Origin: CAWHJB01 sp963698715
GTDB taxonomy: Bacteria > Chloroflexota > Anaerolineae > Anaerolineales > UBA4823
Assembly: GCA_963698715.1 (NCBI GenBank)
Contig: CAVORW010000005.1
Span: forward strand, 186,001 to 250,000
DNA length: 64,000 bases
Direction of reading: 5' to 3'
The position numbers were made by a program, and so were the translations under genes. Shown here piece after piece: positions 17,363-25,754 of this stretch. The first letter of the stretch is position 1. Each line of letters begins with the position of its first letter. The notes under the pieces are model-generated. The model saw only the letters and a program-made list of their open reading frames with translations. It did no database searches and was not told the origin of the DNA.

Positions 17363-18713
17363 AGACGACCCACAAGTTGATTCGAAAACCAGTCTGTTAG
17401 GCAACCCCGACTGCGAAATTTGTAGCGGGATTGGCTATGTGCGCCTGGACTTACCGGTAGGCCATCCCGAATTCGGCAGAGTTCAAATCTGCTCTTGCCG
17501 GAATACCCAGGTGACGCAGCAGATCCGCCAGCGGTTATTCACAATTAGCCAATTGGATGAATTAAAGCATCTGTCTTTCGAAAATTTCAACCCACAGGGA
17601 CGGGGCTATTTATGGCCAAAAGAAAGCGAAACCCTTGAGGCAGCTTATCAAACAGCACTTACGTTTTCCCGGAGGTTAAAGGGCTGGCTGTTGTTGCAAG
17701 GTCAATATGGATGCGGGAAGACACACCTGGCAGCTGCGATCGCCAATTTTGCGGTCAGCATGGGTGTCCCGACGCTTTTTATCACGGTCCCAGACCTGCT
17801 GGATAGTCTGCGCTTTGCCTATCACGATCCTACTACGACCTTTGAGGAGCGCTTTGAGCAGGTTCGAACTGCGCCGTTGTTGATTATGGATGATTTCGGC
17901 ACCCAGAACGCTACCAATTGGGCGCAGGAAAAACTATTCCAGATCGTGAATTATCGCTACATCAACCAGCTCCCCACGGTTGTCACCACCAATCTGAGCA
18001 TAGAACAAATCGAGGAGCGGATACGATCCAGGCTGGAAGACTCTGAACTCATCACAAAGATACAAATCATGGCGCCCGATTATCGAGATCCAGGGGGCAA
18101 TCCAAGCCACCACAGATTATCCTCGTTGGCGATGATGAAAAAGTACACATTTGCCAGCTTTGATCTCCGCCGAGATGAAGACTTAAATCAGGACGATCTG
18201 CACAGCCTTGAACGGGCTTACGAAGCAGCGCGCGCCTACGCAGATAAACCAAAAGGCTGGCTTATCCTGACAGGACCCTATGGCTGCGGCAAGACCCACC
18301 TGGCAGCAGCCATTGCCAACTACCGGGCTGAAGTAGCGCTTCCACCTCTTTTTGTGGCCGTGCCAGACCTGTTAGACCATTTGCGAGCCACTTTCAGCCC
18401 AAGCAGCAATGTCACATTGGACCATGTCTTCGAAGACGTCCGCACGACCGATTTGCTGATATTGGATGACTTGATTACCAAATCGAGCACACCATGGGTG
18501 CGCGAGAAGCTTTACCAGCTATTCAACTATCGTTATGTTGCCGAGCTGGCAACCGTGATCACTACTGTTGAGAACCAAGATGAGATAGACGAACGCCTGC
18601 GCAGCCGCATGGAAGACGATCGCTTCTGCACTCGGATTCCGATAACAGTTCCTGGTTATCGTGGCACTCGGCCTGCTACCCGAGGCAAGCCCCGCAGCCG
18701 ACGCACAAAATAA
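17292..18713 (+). CDS. Helicase-loader-like protein with two tandem DnaC/IstB-type AAA+ domains
   Basis: 473 residues. A zinc-finger-like cluster (C41, C44, C67, C69) comes first. AAA+ domain 1 has Walker A GQYGCGKT (137-144), Walker B LLIMDD (196-201), sensor TTN and box VII RSR. AAA+ domain 2 repeats this with GPYGCGKT (328-335), LLILDD (388-393) and RSR (about 437-439). The two domains are plainly a duplication: GCGKTHLAAAIAN is identical in both. DnaC/DnaI loaders normally have one such domain. The start lies 71 bases inside the DnaD-like gene. Placement after dnaB and the DnaD-like gene indicates a role in loading DnaB onto DNA. Confidence 0.9.
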   Translation: MSERIDETLKKLAGGTPNGDRTGKDDPQVDSKTSLLGNPDCEICSGIGYVRLDLPVGHPEFGRVQICSCRNTQVTQQIRQRLFTISQLDELKHLSFENFNPQGRGYLWPKESETLEAAYQTALTFSRRLKGWLLLQGQYGCGKTHLAAAIANFAVSMGVPTLFITVPDLLDSLRFAYHDPTTTFEERFEQVRTAPLLIMDDFGTQNATNWAQEKLFQIVNYRYINQLPTVVTTNLSIEQIEERIRSRLEDSELITKIQIMAPDYRDPGGNPSHHRLSSLAMMKKYTFASFDLRRDEDLNQDDLHSLERAYEAARAYADKPKGWLILTGPYGCGKTHLAAAIANYRAEVALPPLFVAVPDLLDHLRATFSPSSNVTLDHVFEDVRTTDLLILDDLITKSSTPWVREKLYQLFNYRYVAELATVITTVENQDEIDERLRSRMEDDRFCTRIPITVPGYRGTRPATRGKPRSRRTK

Positions 18714-18812
18714 TTTGCTCAGCCTAAAGTTGGTTGAGGCAGAAAATGATTGTAATTTAAAGGCTGACTTCCCATCCGTACCGCTTTACCTGATATCTTA
18801 TAGGAGTAGTTC

Positions 18813-19007
18813 ATGCCAACTGAAGCCAAGTGTATTTATTGTGACCGTAATTCCCAACAGGTCCCCATTCTGAGCGTGCAATACCAGGACAAAACCTTTT
18901 GGATTTGTCCCCAGCATCTCCCGGTTCTGATCCACAAACCGGGACAGCTGGCGGATAAACTACCCGGGCTGGAAAATTTATCACCGGCAGAAGAGCACCA
19001 TCACTAA
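18813..19007 (+). CDS. Small protein with a CxxC...CxxH zinc-ribbon-like motif
   Basis: 64 residues with CIYC near the N-terminus and CPQH about 25 residues on, ending in three His. The spacing suggests one bound metal ion. TAGGAG stands 7 bases before the ATG. It ends 5 bases before a sensor kinase gene and is probably in one operon with kinase, regulator and transporter. I do not recognise the family; a regulatory or metal-sensing accessory role is inference. Confidence 0.7.
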   Translation: MPTEAKCIYCDRNSQQVPILSVQYQDKTFWICPQHLPVLIHKPGQLADKLPGLENLSPAEEHHH

Positions 19008-19012
19008 TCCTG

Positions 19013-20170
19013 ATGGACGAACATTCGGACGCCGGAGAGCTGCAAAGGCGTAACCGAGAACTCTCTATCCTGAACATCATTGCTCAGGCGCTTAATCGTT
19101 CCGTTGACTTGGAACAAACGCTTCATGCGGCTCTCGCCCAGGCGGCTGATTTGCTGGATCTGCACACCGGATGGATCTGGCTGCTGGATGAAACTGGTGG
19201 CGATGCGTACCTGGCGGCCACTCAAAACCTGCCCCCCGGCTTAGCCAGCCATCCTGAACTGATGGAGGGTTCTTGCTACTGCCTGGATACCTATCGAGCT
19301 GGCGACCTGAGCGGAGCAGCCAACGTCAATGTAGTTACTTGCAGCCGGCTGAAGAAATTGGTTGGAGGGACTGCCGGGCTGCGCTACCATGCCAGCATTC
19401 CTCTTTATGCTCACGGTAAGCAGTTGGGAGTGCTCAACCTGGCCAGCGCAGACTGGCGCGAATTATCCCAGGCTGATTTAAGGCTGCTGTACACGATTGG
19501 TGATTTACTCAGTATTGCCATCGAAAGAGCACGCTTGTTCACCCAAAGCACGATGTTTGGTGCAGTCACCGAACGCAATCGGCTGGCCCGTGAGATTCAT
19601 GATACCCTCGCCCAAGGTTTAGCAGGGATTGTACTGCAGTTAGAAACCGCAGAAGTCCTGCTTGGAGCCAGCCAGCAAAACGAAAAGTTGGAGCGTTCCA
19701 TTCATCAGGCCTTGGAGCTGGCGCGTGCTAACCTTGATGAGGCCCGCCGTTCAGTCATGGATCTAAGAGCAGCCCCTCTGGAGGGTCGCTCCCTGGCAGA
19801 TGCTCTGGCCAGCCTGACGAAGTCAACTGAAGAGCACGCCTCGGCCGCGCTACGCTTCCAAGTCACTGGAGCAAACCAGCCGCTGCCAGTGCGGATTGAA
19901 ACCGGATTGTTCCGGATAGCCCAGGAGGCGGTCGCGAACGCAGTCCAGCATGCTGCAGCCAGCCAGATCACAATTAAACTCACTCTGGAGCCTGGACAGG
20001 CCAGACTGATGATAGAGGATAACGGGCGAGGGTTTGATCCTGCCCAAACTCCCACGGGGCATTTTGGGCTGATTGGCCTGAACGAACGCGCCCGGTTGTT
20101 TGGGGGGCGGTTATTCCTTGAGAGTGAACCAGGCGTTGGAACCCGGGTTGAAGTCATCGTGCCGCTCTGA
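19013..20170 (+). CDS. GAF-domain sensor histidine kinase (NarL/DegS class)
   Basis: 385 residues without membrane segments. A GAF domain (about 15-175) is followed by a HisKA_3 dimerisation domain with the phospho-His at 196 (REIHDTLAQG) and a HATPase_c domain (NAVQHA; DNGRGF; GLIGLNERA). The GAF domain carries C88, C90 and C110 in the pattern CxCL...VVTCSRL, which could ligate an iron-sulfur cluster or other redox cofactor. It is followed by its cognate LuxR-type regulator and an MFS gene, with a small zinc-ribbon-like gene upstream. Confidence 0.92.
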   Translation: MDEHSDAGELQRRNRELSILNIIAQALNRSVDLEQTLHAALAQAADLLDLHTGWIWLLDETGGDAYLAATQNLPPGLASHPELMEGSCYCLDTYRAGDLSGAANVNVVTCSRLKKLVGGTAGLRYHASIPLYAHGKQLGVLNLASADWRELSQADLRLLYTIGDLLSIAIERARLFTQSTMFGAVTERNRLAREIHDTLAQGLAGIVLQLETAEVLLGASQQNEKLERSIHQALELARANLDEARRSVMDLRAAPLEGRSLADALASLTKSTEEHASAALRFQVTGANQPLPVRIETGLFRIAQEAVANAVQHAAASQITIKLTLEPGQARLMIEDNGRGFDPAQTPTGHFGLIGLNERARLFGGRLFLESEPGVGTRVEVIVPL

Positions 20171-20243
20171 TGGTCCCCCTGCCGGATCTTATTCGCTGCC
20201 GATGCAGGTTGGCTGACCTCCAAATCGTAGAGAGAGAGTAGGT

Positions 20244-20894
20244 ATGTCCAAGCCCATTCGAATATTGATTGCCGACGATCATCCAGTTGTCCGAGATGGG
20301 CTGGCTGCGATGCTCAGTACACAACCAGATTTCGAGGTTGTCGCTCAAGCTGCCTCAGGGCCGGAAGCCATCCACAAAGCTGGTTCTTACCAGCCGGATG
20401 TGATCCTGTTAGATCTGGAAATGCCAGAGATGGATGGTGTGGAGGCCTTACAACAGTTAAGGGGCCTGCAGCCAGATATCCAGGTGCTGGTATTTACCGC
20501 CTTCGACACCGATGAGCGGATACTCGCGGCAGTTCAGGCTGGCGCCAAAGGCTATTTGTTAAAAGGCTCACCCAGAGATGAATTGTTTCGAGCTATCCGG
20601 GCCATTAGCGAAGGCGGATCTTTACTGCAGCCAATCGTTGCATCCAAACTATTAAGACAAATTAGCAAACTGCCTGAATCAAACAAAGATCGCCTGGAAA
20701 CTTTGACCGAACGGGAAACCGAAGTTTTGAAACATCTCGCCAGGGGCAAGACCAACCGCGAAATTGCCGAGACCCTGGTGATAACCGAGCGTACAGTTAA
20801 ATTTCACGTATCCGCTATTCTAGCGAAATTGAGGGCCTCAAACCGAACAGAAGCGGTTACCATTGCGGCTCAACTCCATCTCATCGACTTATAA
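20244..20894 (+). CDS. NarL/LuxR-type response regulator
   Basis: 216 residues. The receiver domain has the acidic pair in IADDHPVVRDG, phospho-Asp in VILLDLEMPEMDG and the conserved Lys in YLLKG. The C-terminal LuxR helix-turn-helix reads LTERETEVLKHLARGKTNRE. It is the evident partner of the upstream GAF kinase and probably controls the adjacent transporter gene, which starts only 8 bases after its stop. Confidence 0.94.
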   Translation: MSKPIRILIADDHPVVRDGLAAMLSTQPDFEVVAQAASGPEAIHKAGSYQPDVILLDLEMPEMDGVEALQQLRGLQPDIQVLVFTAFDTDERILAAVQAGAKGYLLKGSPRDELFRAIRAISEGGSLLQPIVASKLLRQISKLPESNKDRLETLTERETEVLKHLARGKTNREIAETLVITERTVKFHVSAILAKLRASNRTEAVTIAAQLHLIDL

Positions 20895-20902
20895 ACTTAA
20901 CT

Positions 20903-22093
20903 ATGACAACTCAAACCATTCCATATACCAACTCCAATGAACAAGATTTCCAGACCGGTCAGGTTCTGACTATCGCAAACGGTCATTTCGTTCACGATAT
21001 TTACACTGCCTTCATTGCCCCACTCCTGCCGGTTCTGATGGAACGACTATCTCTTTCATTAACACTTGTTGGATCATTGACCGCTATCCAGCAGCTGCCC
21101 GCATTGTTGAATCCCTTCATCGGGTATCTGGCAGACAAAGTCAGTTTACGCTATTTCGTTATCCTGGCTCCCGGCATTACTGCCACCCTGATCAGCAGCC
21201 TGGGTTGGGTGCCTAATTACTTTTCCCTGGCAGTCCTGCTGTTTGTGACAGGCATCAGCATAGCCTGTTTTCATGCGCCTGCTCCAGCCATGGTGGCACG
21301 GATTTCGGGTAGAAAAGTTGGGTTGGGGATGAGCCTGTTTATGGCAGGCGGCGAACTGGGCCGAACGGTCGGCCCACTGCTGGCAGTATGGGCGGTCTCG
21401 ACCCTGACAATGGAAGGATTTTACAAAATCATGATTCTGGGATGGGCAGCCTCATTCCTGCTGTTTTGGCGGCTGCGAGACCTGCCCCCGATCACCAATC
21501 GTGCTCAGATCAGCCTGCGAGCGATCTCTCCAGTTTTGGCTCGAGTATTTTTTCCATTGATTGTGATCAACCTCTTTCGCAATTTTATTATAGTTTGTCT
21601 CACTATCTATCTACCTACCTATATGAGTCAGGGTGGCGCAAGCCTGTGGATTGCAGGTGCAGCTCTTTCCATTTTGGAATTGGCTGGGGTTGGCGGCGCG
21701 CTGTTGAGCGGAACGATGAGCGATCGCATTGGTCGAAAATCCATTCTGATGATCGCCACAGCCAGTGCTTCACTACTTTTGATGCTGTTCATTAACCTTC
21801 AGGGCTGGGTTCTGATTCCAGCCCTGCTGGCCCTGGGATTCACTGCCCTCTCCACAACACCTGTTATGCTGGCTATCGTGCAGGAACAACTGCCTAATCA
21901 TCGAGCAGTGGGCAACGGCCTTTTTATGTCGATTAATTTTCTTTTACTCCCAATCGCAACTCTGACGGTTGGTTTTGTGGGAGAAAGATACGGCTTGCAA
22001 ACGGCATACTTCTGGAGCGCTATTGTGGCATTTTTCGCCATCCCAGCTATTCTTAAGCTGCCTATGTTACCAAAATCCGAGACCGTAAACTAA
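20903..22093 (+). CDS. MFS transporter, fosmidomycin-resistance (Fsr) type
   Basis: 396 residues with about 12 transmembrane helices. The N-terminus ANGHFVHDIYTAFIAPLLPVL is characteristic of Fsr-like major facilitator proteins, which export fosmidomycin and other small molecules in enterobacteria. The loop ending in SDRIGRKSILM is the usual MFS motif A equivalent between helices 8 and 9. As last gene of the two-component operon it is probably induced by the signal the kinase senses; the true substrate is unknown. Confidence 0.88.
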   Translation: MTTQTIPYTNSNEQDFQTGQVLTIANGHFVHDIYTAFIAPLLPVLMERLSLSLTLVGSLTAIQQLPALLNPFIGYLADKVSLRYFVILAPGITATLISSLGWVPNYFSLAVLLFVTGISIACFHAPAPAMVARISGRKVGLGMSLFMAGGELGRTVGPLLAVWAVSTLTMEGFYKIMILGWAASFLLFWRLRDLPPITNRAQISLRAISPVLARVFFPLIVINLFRNFIIVCLTIYLPTYMSQGGASLWIAGAALSILELAGVGGALLSGTMSDRIGRKSILMIATASASLLLMLFINLQGWVLIPALLALGFTALSTTPVMLAIVQEQLPNHRAVGNGLFMSINFLLLPIATLTVGFVGERYGLQTAYFWSAIVAFFAIPAILKLPMLPKSETVN

Positions 22094-22097
22094 ATGG

Positions 22098-22213
22098 TTC
22101 TTTCGCTAAATTCTTTGCAAACAAAAGAAGGATGTGTGGTGTTCGGTTTGGGCGGTGATGCTGCCCAAACCGAACACCGCAAAATCTCTTTTTTCTTAAG
22201 TGACTTGCCGCAA
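22098..22213. repeat. Dispersed hairpin repeat, copy A
   Basis: About 115 bases that align with 55186-55300. Shared parts are TTCTTTCGYTAAATTCTTTG on the left, a central hairpin (GGTGTTCGGTTTGGGC at 22138-22153 with its complement at 22163-22178) and AATCTC...TTCTT...GTGAYTTG on the right. It lies directly after the MFS stop codon. Confidence 0.75.
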
Positions 22214-22442
22214 AAAAACCAATAAACACATGATTGCAAAATCAGGATTCGTCTAGGAATAGCTCGAACTCGCAATGAAGAAGATTGGTTGTGTTGAATT
22301 ATTTCATACGGATCTCTGAGTTTTTCAATATAACAATCTCTTTGTTGTGCCACAGAAAAATATCCTATATAGCTTAAAATAATCTCATGCCTGTACAAAA
22401 GTCCAGGTACAAAGTATGAACTTATGGACAGGATCAGACTGA

Positions 22443-22474
22443 CCCGCCGCACGTTACGGCGGGCTTTTTATTTT
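22443..22474 (+). terminator. Rho-independent terminator
   Basis: CCCGCCG (22443-22449) pairs with CGGCGGG (22457-22463), followed by CTTTTTATTTT. No gene is visible between the MFS stop and this site, so either the MFS mRNA runs on to here or an unannotated transcript ends here. Confidence 0.75.
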
Positions 22475-22594
22475 GTTATCCTCCTAACCAGATTGCCAGC
22501 CTAAAGCGGCTCAGCCCATAACTACACTCGCTAAAGTTCAATTGTCGAGCTGAGCAGCCTGGCAACAATGACTGGAGGATAATCTTGTCAACTA

Positions 22595-22614
22595 CCACCC
22601 GCTAAAGCGAGTGG
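22595..22614. repeat. Palindromic repeat CCACCCGCTAAAGCGAGTGG, copy 1
   Basis: Identical to 22857-22876. The form, a near-palindrome around CTAAAG, resembles subterminal hairpins of IS200/IS605-type elements. Between the copies one frame (about 22630-22833, plus) is open for some 65 codons without an ATG and may be a gene remnant. Confidence 0.6.
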
Positions 22615-22845
22615 CTTGTCACTGGAGTAGTGGAGTGCCCTAAGTACTAAACCGTTTCTCAACTCCGAGACATTCGCCGTTATTCCGGGTTATGCGCTGT
22701 TGTACCCGGCGGCGTTTCGGCTGGTTGACTTCTCTTACGAGAGAGAGCGGGGTCGGCCCGCAGCAGCCCTGCTTGCAGGAATTTATCGTACTTCCCGCAA
22801 ACAACAGCGCAGTTTGTTGGAACAATTGTACTAAAGAAAGGAGAT

Positions 22846-22887
22846 GTCGGCTTCCTCCACCCGCTAAAGCGAGTGGTTTCCGCCGAC
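22846..22887. repeat. Palindromic repeat, copy 2, within a longer hairpin upstream of the SDR gene
   Basis: The 20-base repeat (22857-22876) is flanked by TGTCGGC and GCCGACA, which pair to extend the hairpin. The SDR start codon lies 4 bases beyond it, so the structure may affect translation. Confidence 0.55.
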
Positions 22888-22891
22888 AAGA

Positions 22892-23608
22892 ATGATGAAT
22901 GTCGAAAATAAACGCACCGCCATCATCACAGGCGCCAGCCGAGGACTTGGACTGGCCCTGGCGCGCGCCCTGGCAAAACAGAGCTGGAATTTAATCATCG
23001 ACGCGCGCGGTAAGGCCGCATTGTGGGATGTGCGGGGTGAACTCGAGCAAATGACCCGGGTGTGGGCAATACCAGGTGATATCAAGGACCCAATCCACCG
23101 TCAGAGACTTGCCGATGCAACTGCTGAAGCGGGTGGGGCCGATCTGGTCTTTAATAATGCCAGCATTCTTGGACCGAGCCCGCAGCCCGCCTTGCTGGCG
23201 TATCCTTTAGAGGCCTTAGCAGATGTGTATAAAACCAATGTAATAGCGCCCCTAGGCCTTCTACAGGCCGTACAGAGCCATTTAAAACCTGGGGCTCGCA
23301 TAATCAACATCACCAGCGATGCCGGTCTTGAGGTCTATGAAGGCTGGGGAGGATATGGCTCAAGCAAAGCTGCCCTCGAGCATCTCAGCGCAATCCTTGC
23401 CGCAGAAAATACAACTTTCAAGGTCTATTGGGTAGATCCAGGTGATATGCGCACTCAAATGCATCAGGAAGCTTTTCTGGGAGAAGATATCAGTGACCGC
23501 CCTCTGCCGGAAGCATCCATCCCTGGCTTGCTCGAATTAGTGGCAGGAAATTTACCCAGCGGTCGTTATCTAGCCCGCAACATCCCGCTGCAGGTACTGG
23601 GATGTTAA
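22892..23608 (+). CDS. Short-chain dehydrogenase/reductase
   Basis: 238 residues with a Rossmann fold. The NAD(P)-binding motif is TGASRGLG (about 14-21), the NNAG motif appears as NNAS, and the catalytic Tyr-Lys pair is in YGSSK with a Ser upstream (NITSDAG). Substrate unknown. There is no clear ribosome binding site; the start (ATG 22892 or 22895) follows a strong hairpin directly. It overlaps the next gene by 7 bases, so the two are probably co-expressed. Confidence 0.9.
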   Translation: MMNVENKRTAIITGASRGLGLALARALAKQSWNLIIDARGKAALWDVRGELEQMTRVWAIPGDIKDPIHRQRLADATAEAGGADLVFNNASILGPSPQPALLAYPLEALADVYKTNVIAPLGLLQAVQSHLKPGARIINITSDAGLEVYEGWGGYGSSKAALEHLSAILAAENTTFKVYWVDPGDMRTQMHQEAFLGEDISDRPLPEASIPGLLELVAGNLPSGRYLARNIPLQVLGC

Positions 23609-24723
23609 CGCACTCAAACACCCTAAGCAAAGTCGACATCTGGAAGATGCCGGACTTGAGGCCGCTTGATTTCCAGCTACCAAAGGAATTAGAAGCGGGC
23701 GCACCTCCCGAAGCCCGTGGCCTAAGCCGCGATCAAGTTCGATTAATGGTTACCCACCGGGTTAATCATTCTGTCATCCACACGCAGTTTCACCATCTGC
23801 CAGATTATTTTGAACCCGGAGATGTGCTGGTTATCAACACCAGTGGCACTCTGAACGCAGCTTTGAGTGCTGTCCGGCAGGACGGAACTACCCTGGAACT
23901 GCATCTCTCTACCCATCTGCCTGCCGATCTATGGATTGTCGAGCTGCGCCAGCCCACCGGACAAGCCAGCGAGGCATTTCACCATGGTCAGGCTGGCGAG
24001 CGGTTGCAGCTTCCAGGCGGTGGAAGTGCCTTCATCCACACTCCTTACAGGTCGGATCAACGGGTGGAAATGGCTATGAATGCATCCAAGGTGCGATTGT
24101 GGATTGCTACTTTAGAGCTTCCACGACCGACCGATACTTACCTGGAGGAACACGGTTTCCCAATTCGTTATAAATACGTCAAAGAACCCTGGCCTAATTG
24201 TTATTACCAGACCGTTTATGCTACTAAAAAAGGCAGCGCAGAAATGCCTTCTGCGGGACGGGCTTTCACTTCCGAACTGATCACAGAGCTGATCGCCAAA
24301 GGCGTACAGATCGCACCCTTAATCTTGCACACCGGGGTTGCCAGCCTGGAGGATCACGAACCGCCCTATGAAGAGTATTATGAAGTTCCCGCTACAACCG
24401 CCCAGATCATCAATAATGCTCGCCTGGCCGGAAATCGCGTGATTGCAGTCGGGACAACGACTGTCCGAGCGTTAGAAACCGTAACCAGCCAAGATGGTAG
24501 TACCCAGCCCGGTGAAGGCTGGACTCGATTAATAATTACTCCGGAGCGTGGTTTACGTGCGGTAAATGGATTGCTGACTGGGTTGCACGAACCACGTTCC
24601 AGCCACCTGGCTATGCTCGAGGCGCTGGCAGGACGCAAACATTTGCGCCTGGCTTATAACGCAGCTATCCAACATGGTTACCTGTGGCATGAATTTGGCG
24701 ACTTGCATTTACTCTTACCTTGA
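23602..24723 (+). CDS. QueA-like S-adenosylmethionine:tRNA ribosyltransferase-isomerase family protein
   Basis: 373 residues. The QueA fold is evident from DYFEPGDVLVINTSGT, HTGVASLEDHEPPYEEYYEVP and VGTTTVRALETV. QueA adds the epoxycyclopentane ring of queuosine precursor to tRNA. This protein is divergent (for example NTSGT where QueA has NDTRV) and stands beside an SDR rather than queuosine genes, so it may be a QueA paralogue with a changed substrate. Start at ATG 23602 overlaps the SDR; ATG 23647 is an alternative. Confidence 0.82.
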   Translation: MLTHSNTLSKVDIWKMPDLRPLDFQLPKELEAGAPPEARGLSRDQVRLMVTHRVNHSVIHTQFHHLPDYFEPGDVLVINTSGTLNAALSAVRQDGTTLELHLSTHLPADLWIVELRQPTGQASEAFHHGQAGERLQLPGGGSAFIHTPYRSDQRVEMAMNASKVRLWIATLELPRPTDTYLEEHGFPIRYKYVKEPWPNCYYQTVYATKKGSAEMPSAGRAFTSELITELIAKGVQIAPLILHTGVASLEDHEPPYEEYYEVPATTAQIINNARLAGNRVIAVGTTTVRALETVTSQDGSTQPGEGWTRLIITPERGLRAVNGLLTGLHEPRSSHLAMLEALAGRKHLRLAYNAAIQHGYLWHEFGDLHLLLP

Positions 24724-24767
24724 AGCTGACACCACCAAATCCATGCAAGATATTCATATTTTCCAGC

Positions 24768-25625
24768 TCAGGGCAGGGTTTGTGGAGCCAGAAGCACCAG
24801 CGGGTTGAAATGACGAAATTCACCACCGATGCGCCAACGTAGATAATTTTCCTTTTCAATTTCGGTTGATTCAGCCAGATAAAATCCCATCCGGTCAAAT
24901 TTAATCCCAGCCGGACCCAGTCGGGTTTCCAGATGCAGGTGTGCTACACCTGCATTGCCACTTTTACCAACCGTCCCTAACAACTGGCAAGCGGCCAATG
25001 CTTGTCCAGCCCGCATCTGGGGAGCTTTCTCCAGGTGAGCATATAGTGTATACAGGCTCTCCCCTTCCCTGAACTCTAGAAAAGGTATGGAGCCCGCCGG
25101 AATTAAGGCTAGGCTGCTCTCCACGACAATTACATTCCCATATGGAAAACTGCCTTCCAGGGCCATTGCAACCTCGCCAGGCAACAAGGCCTGTACGCCA
25201 GTCCCTTGAATGGATGCCTGTTCTCCGCGCCGGTAGTATGAAAAATCGATCCCGTGGTGGCGGTCTTCCTTACCGGGTGGCGGTGGAGCATAGGCTGATG
25301 AGATAATTTGTGTGATTTCTGCTAGTTCGATCCCAGCCAGGGGCGAACACACCTCAGCCGGGGCAGCCCTCTCAACTTGCGATAATTCTACCTGGGCTGG
25401 TGCTGCCGTCGAAAGCGAGTCAATCTGTTCTTCCAAATGGGCAAGGTCAGGTGGTATGGTCGGGGTGCGGTCTGTGGATCTGGACTGCGCGGTTGATGCC
25501 AATGTTTCGACAACGACTTGCCCGCCAGGCGGTCTGACATCTGCCAGCTGACTATCGGTCTTGCAGCTCATTAAGACCAATCCTGCAAGCAGCGCCATGA
25601 GATTTAGGGTAGTACGCAGTTTCAT
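24768..25625 (-). CDS. M23-family metallopeptidase lipoprotein
   Basis: 285 residues from ATG 25625. A lipoprotein signal peptide ends in LVLMSC, followed by a low-complexity linker and a LytM/M23 domain with the zinc motifs HHGIDF (HxxxD) and HLHLE (HxH), plus YTLYAHL. All metal ligands are present, so it may cleave peptidoglycan cross-bridges or another peptide outside the membrane. The frame is open upstream to 25751 but the lipobox fixes the start. The ISKra4-like element lies just upstream of its start (60 bases), possibly displacing or replacing its promoter. Confidence 0.88.
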   Translation of the reverse strand: MKLRTTLNLMALLAGLVLMSCKTDSQLADVRPPGGQVVVETLASTAQSRSTDRTPTIPPDLAHLEEQIDSLSTAAPAQVELSQVERAAPAEVCSPLAGIELAEITQIISSAYAPPPPGKEDRHHGIDFSYYRRGEQASIQGTGVQALLPGEVAMALEGSFPYGNVIVVESSLALIPAGSIPFLEFREGESLYTLYAHLEKAPQMRAGQALAACQLLGTVGKSGNAGVAHLHLETRLGPAGIKFDRMGFYLAESTEIEKENYLRWRIGGEFRHFNPLVLLAPQTLP

Positions 25626-25675
25626 AGCAAAATTATACATTGGAGCGAGCAGGGATGGATGAATTCTATAGTGCA

Positions 25676-25684
25676 GCAACCAGT
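25676..25684. repeat. Target-site duplication, left copy (GCAACCAGT)
   Basis: Nine bases identical to 27173-27181, directly flanking the inverted repeats of the insertion sequence. Confidence 0.85.
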
Positions 25685-25754
25685 GTGAGCGCGCAAATGT
25701 TGTCAGACGGCAAGAGGAAGACCGGCGCGCCTGAAACAGAGATTTTGCCAATCA

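Noticed and set aside
22090..22452. Minus-strand frame of 120 codons after the MFS gene
   Set aside because: It is created by the dispersed hairpin repeat; copy B at 55154-55354 gives a similar frame (KEFSERT/KEFNERS) only because the DNA is repeated.
22692..22895. Possible small protein between the two palindromic repeats
   Set aside because: Codons overlap the hairpins, no ribosome binding site precedes it, and the neighbouring frame is equally open; kept only as a possible remnant in the repeat entry.
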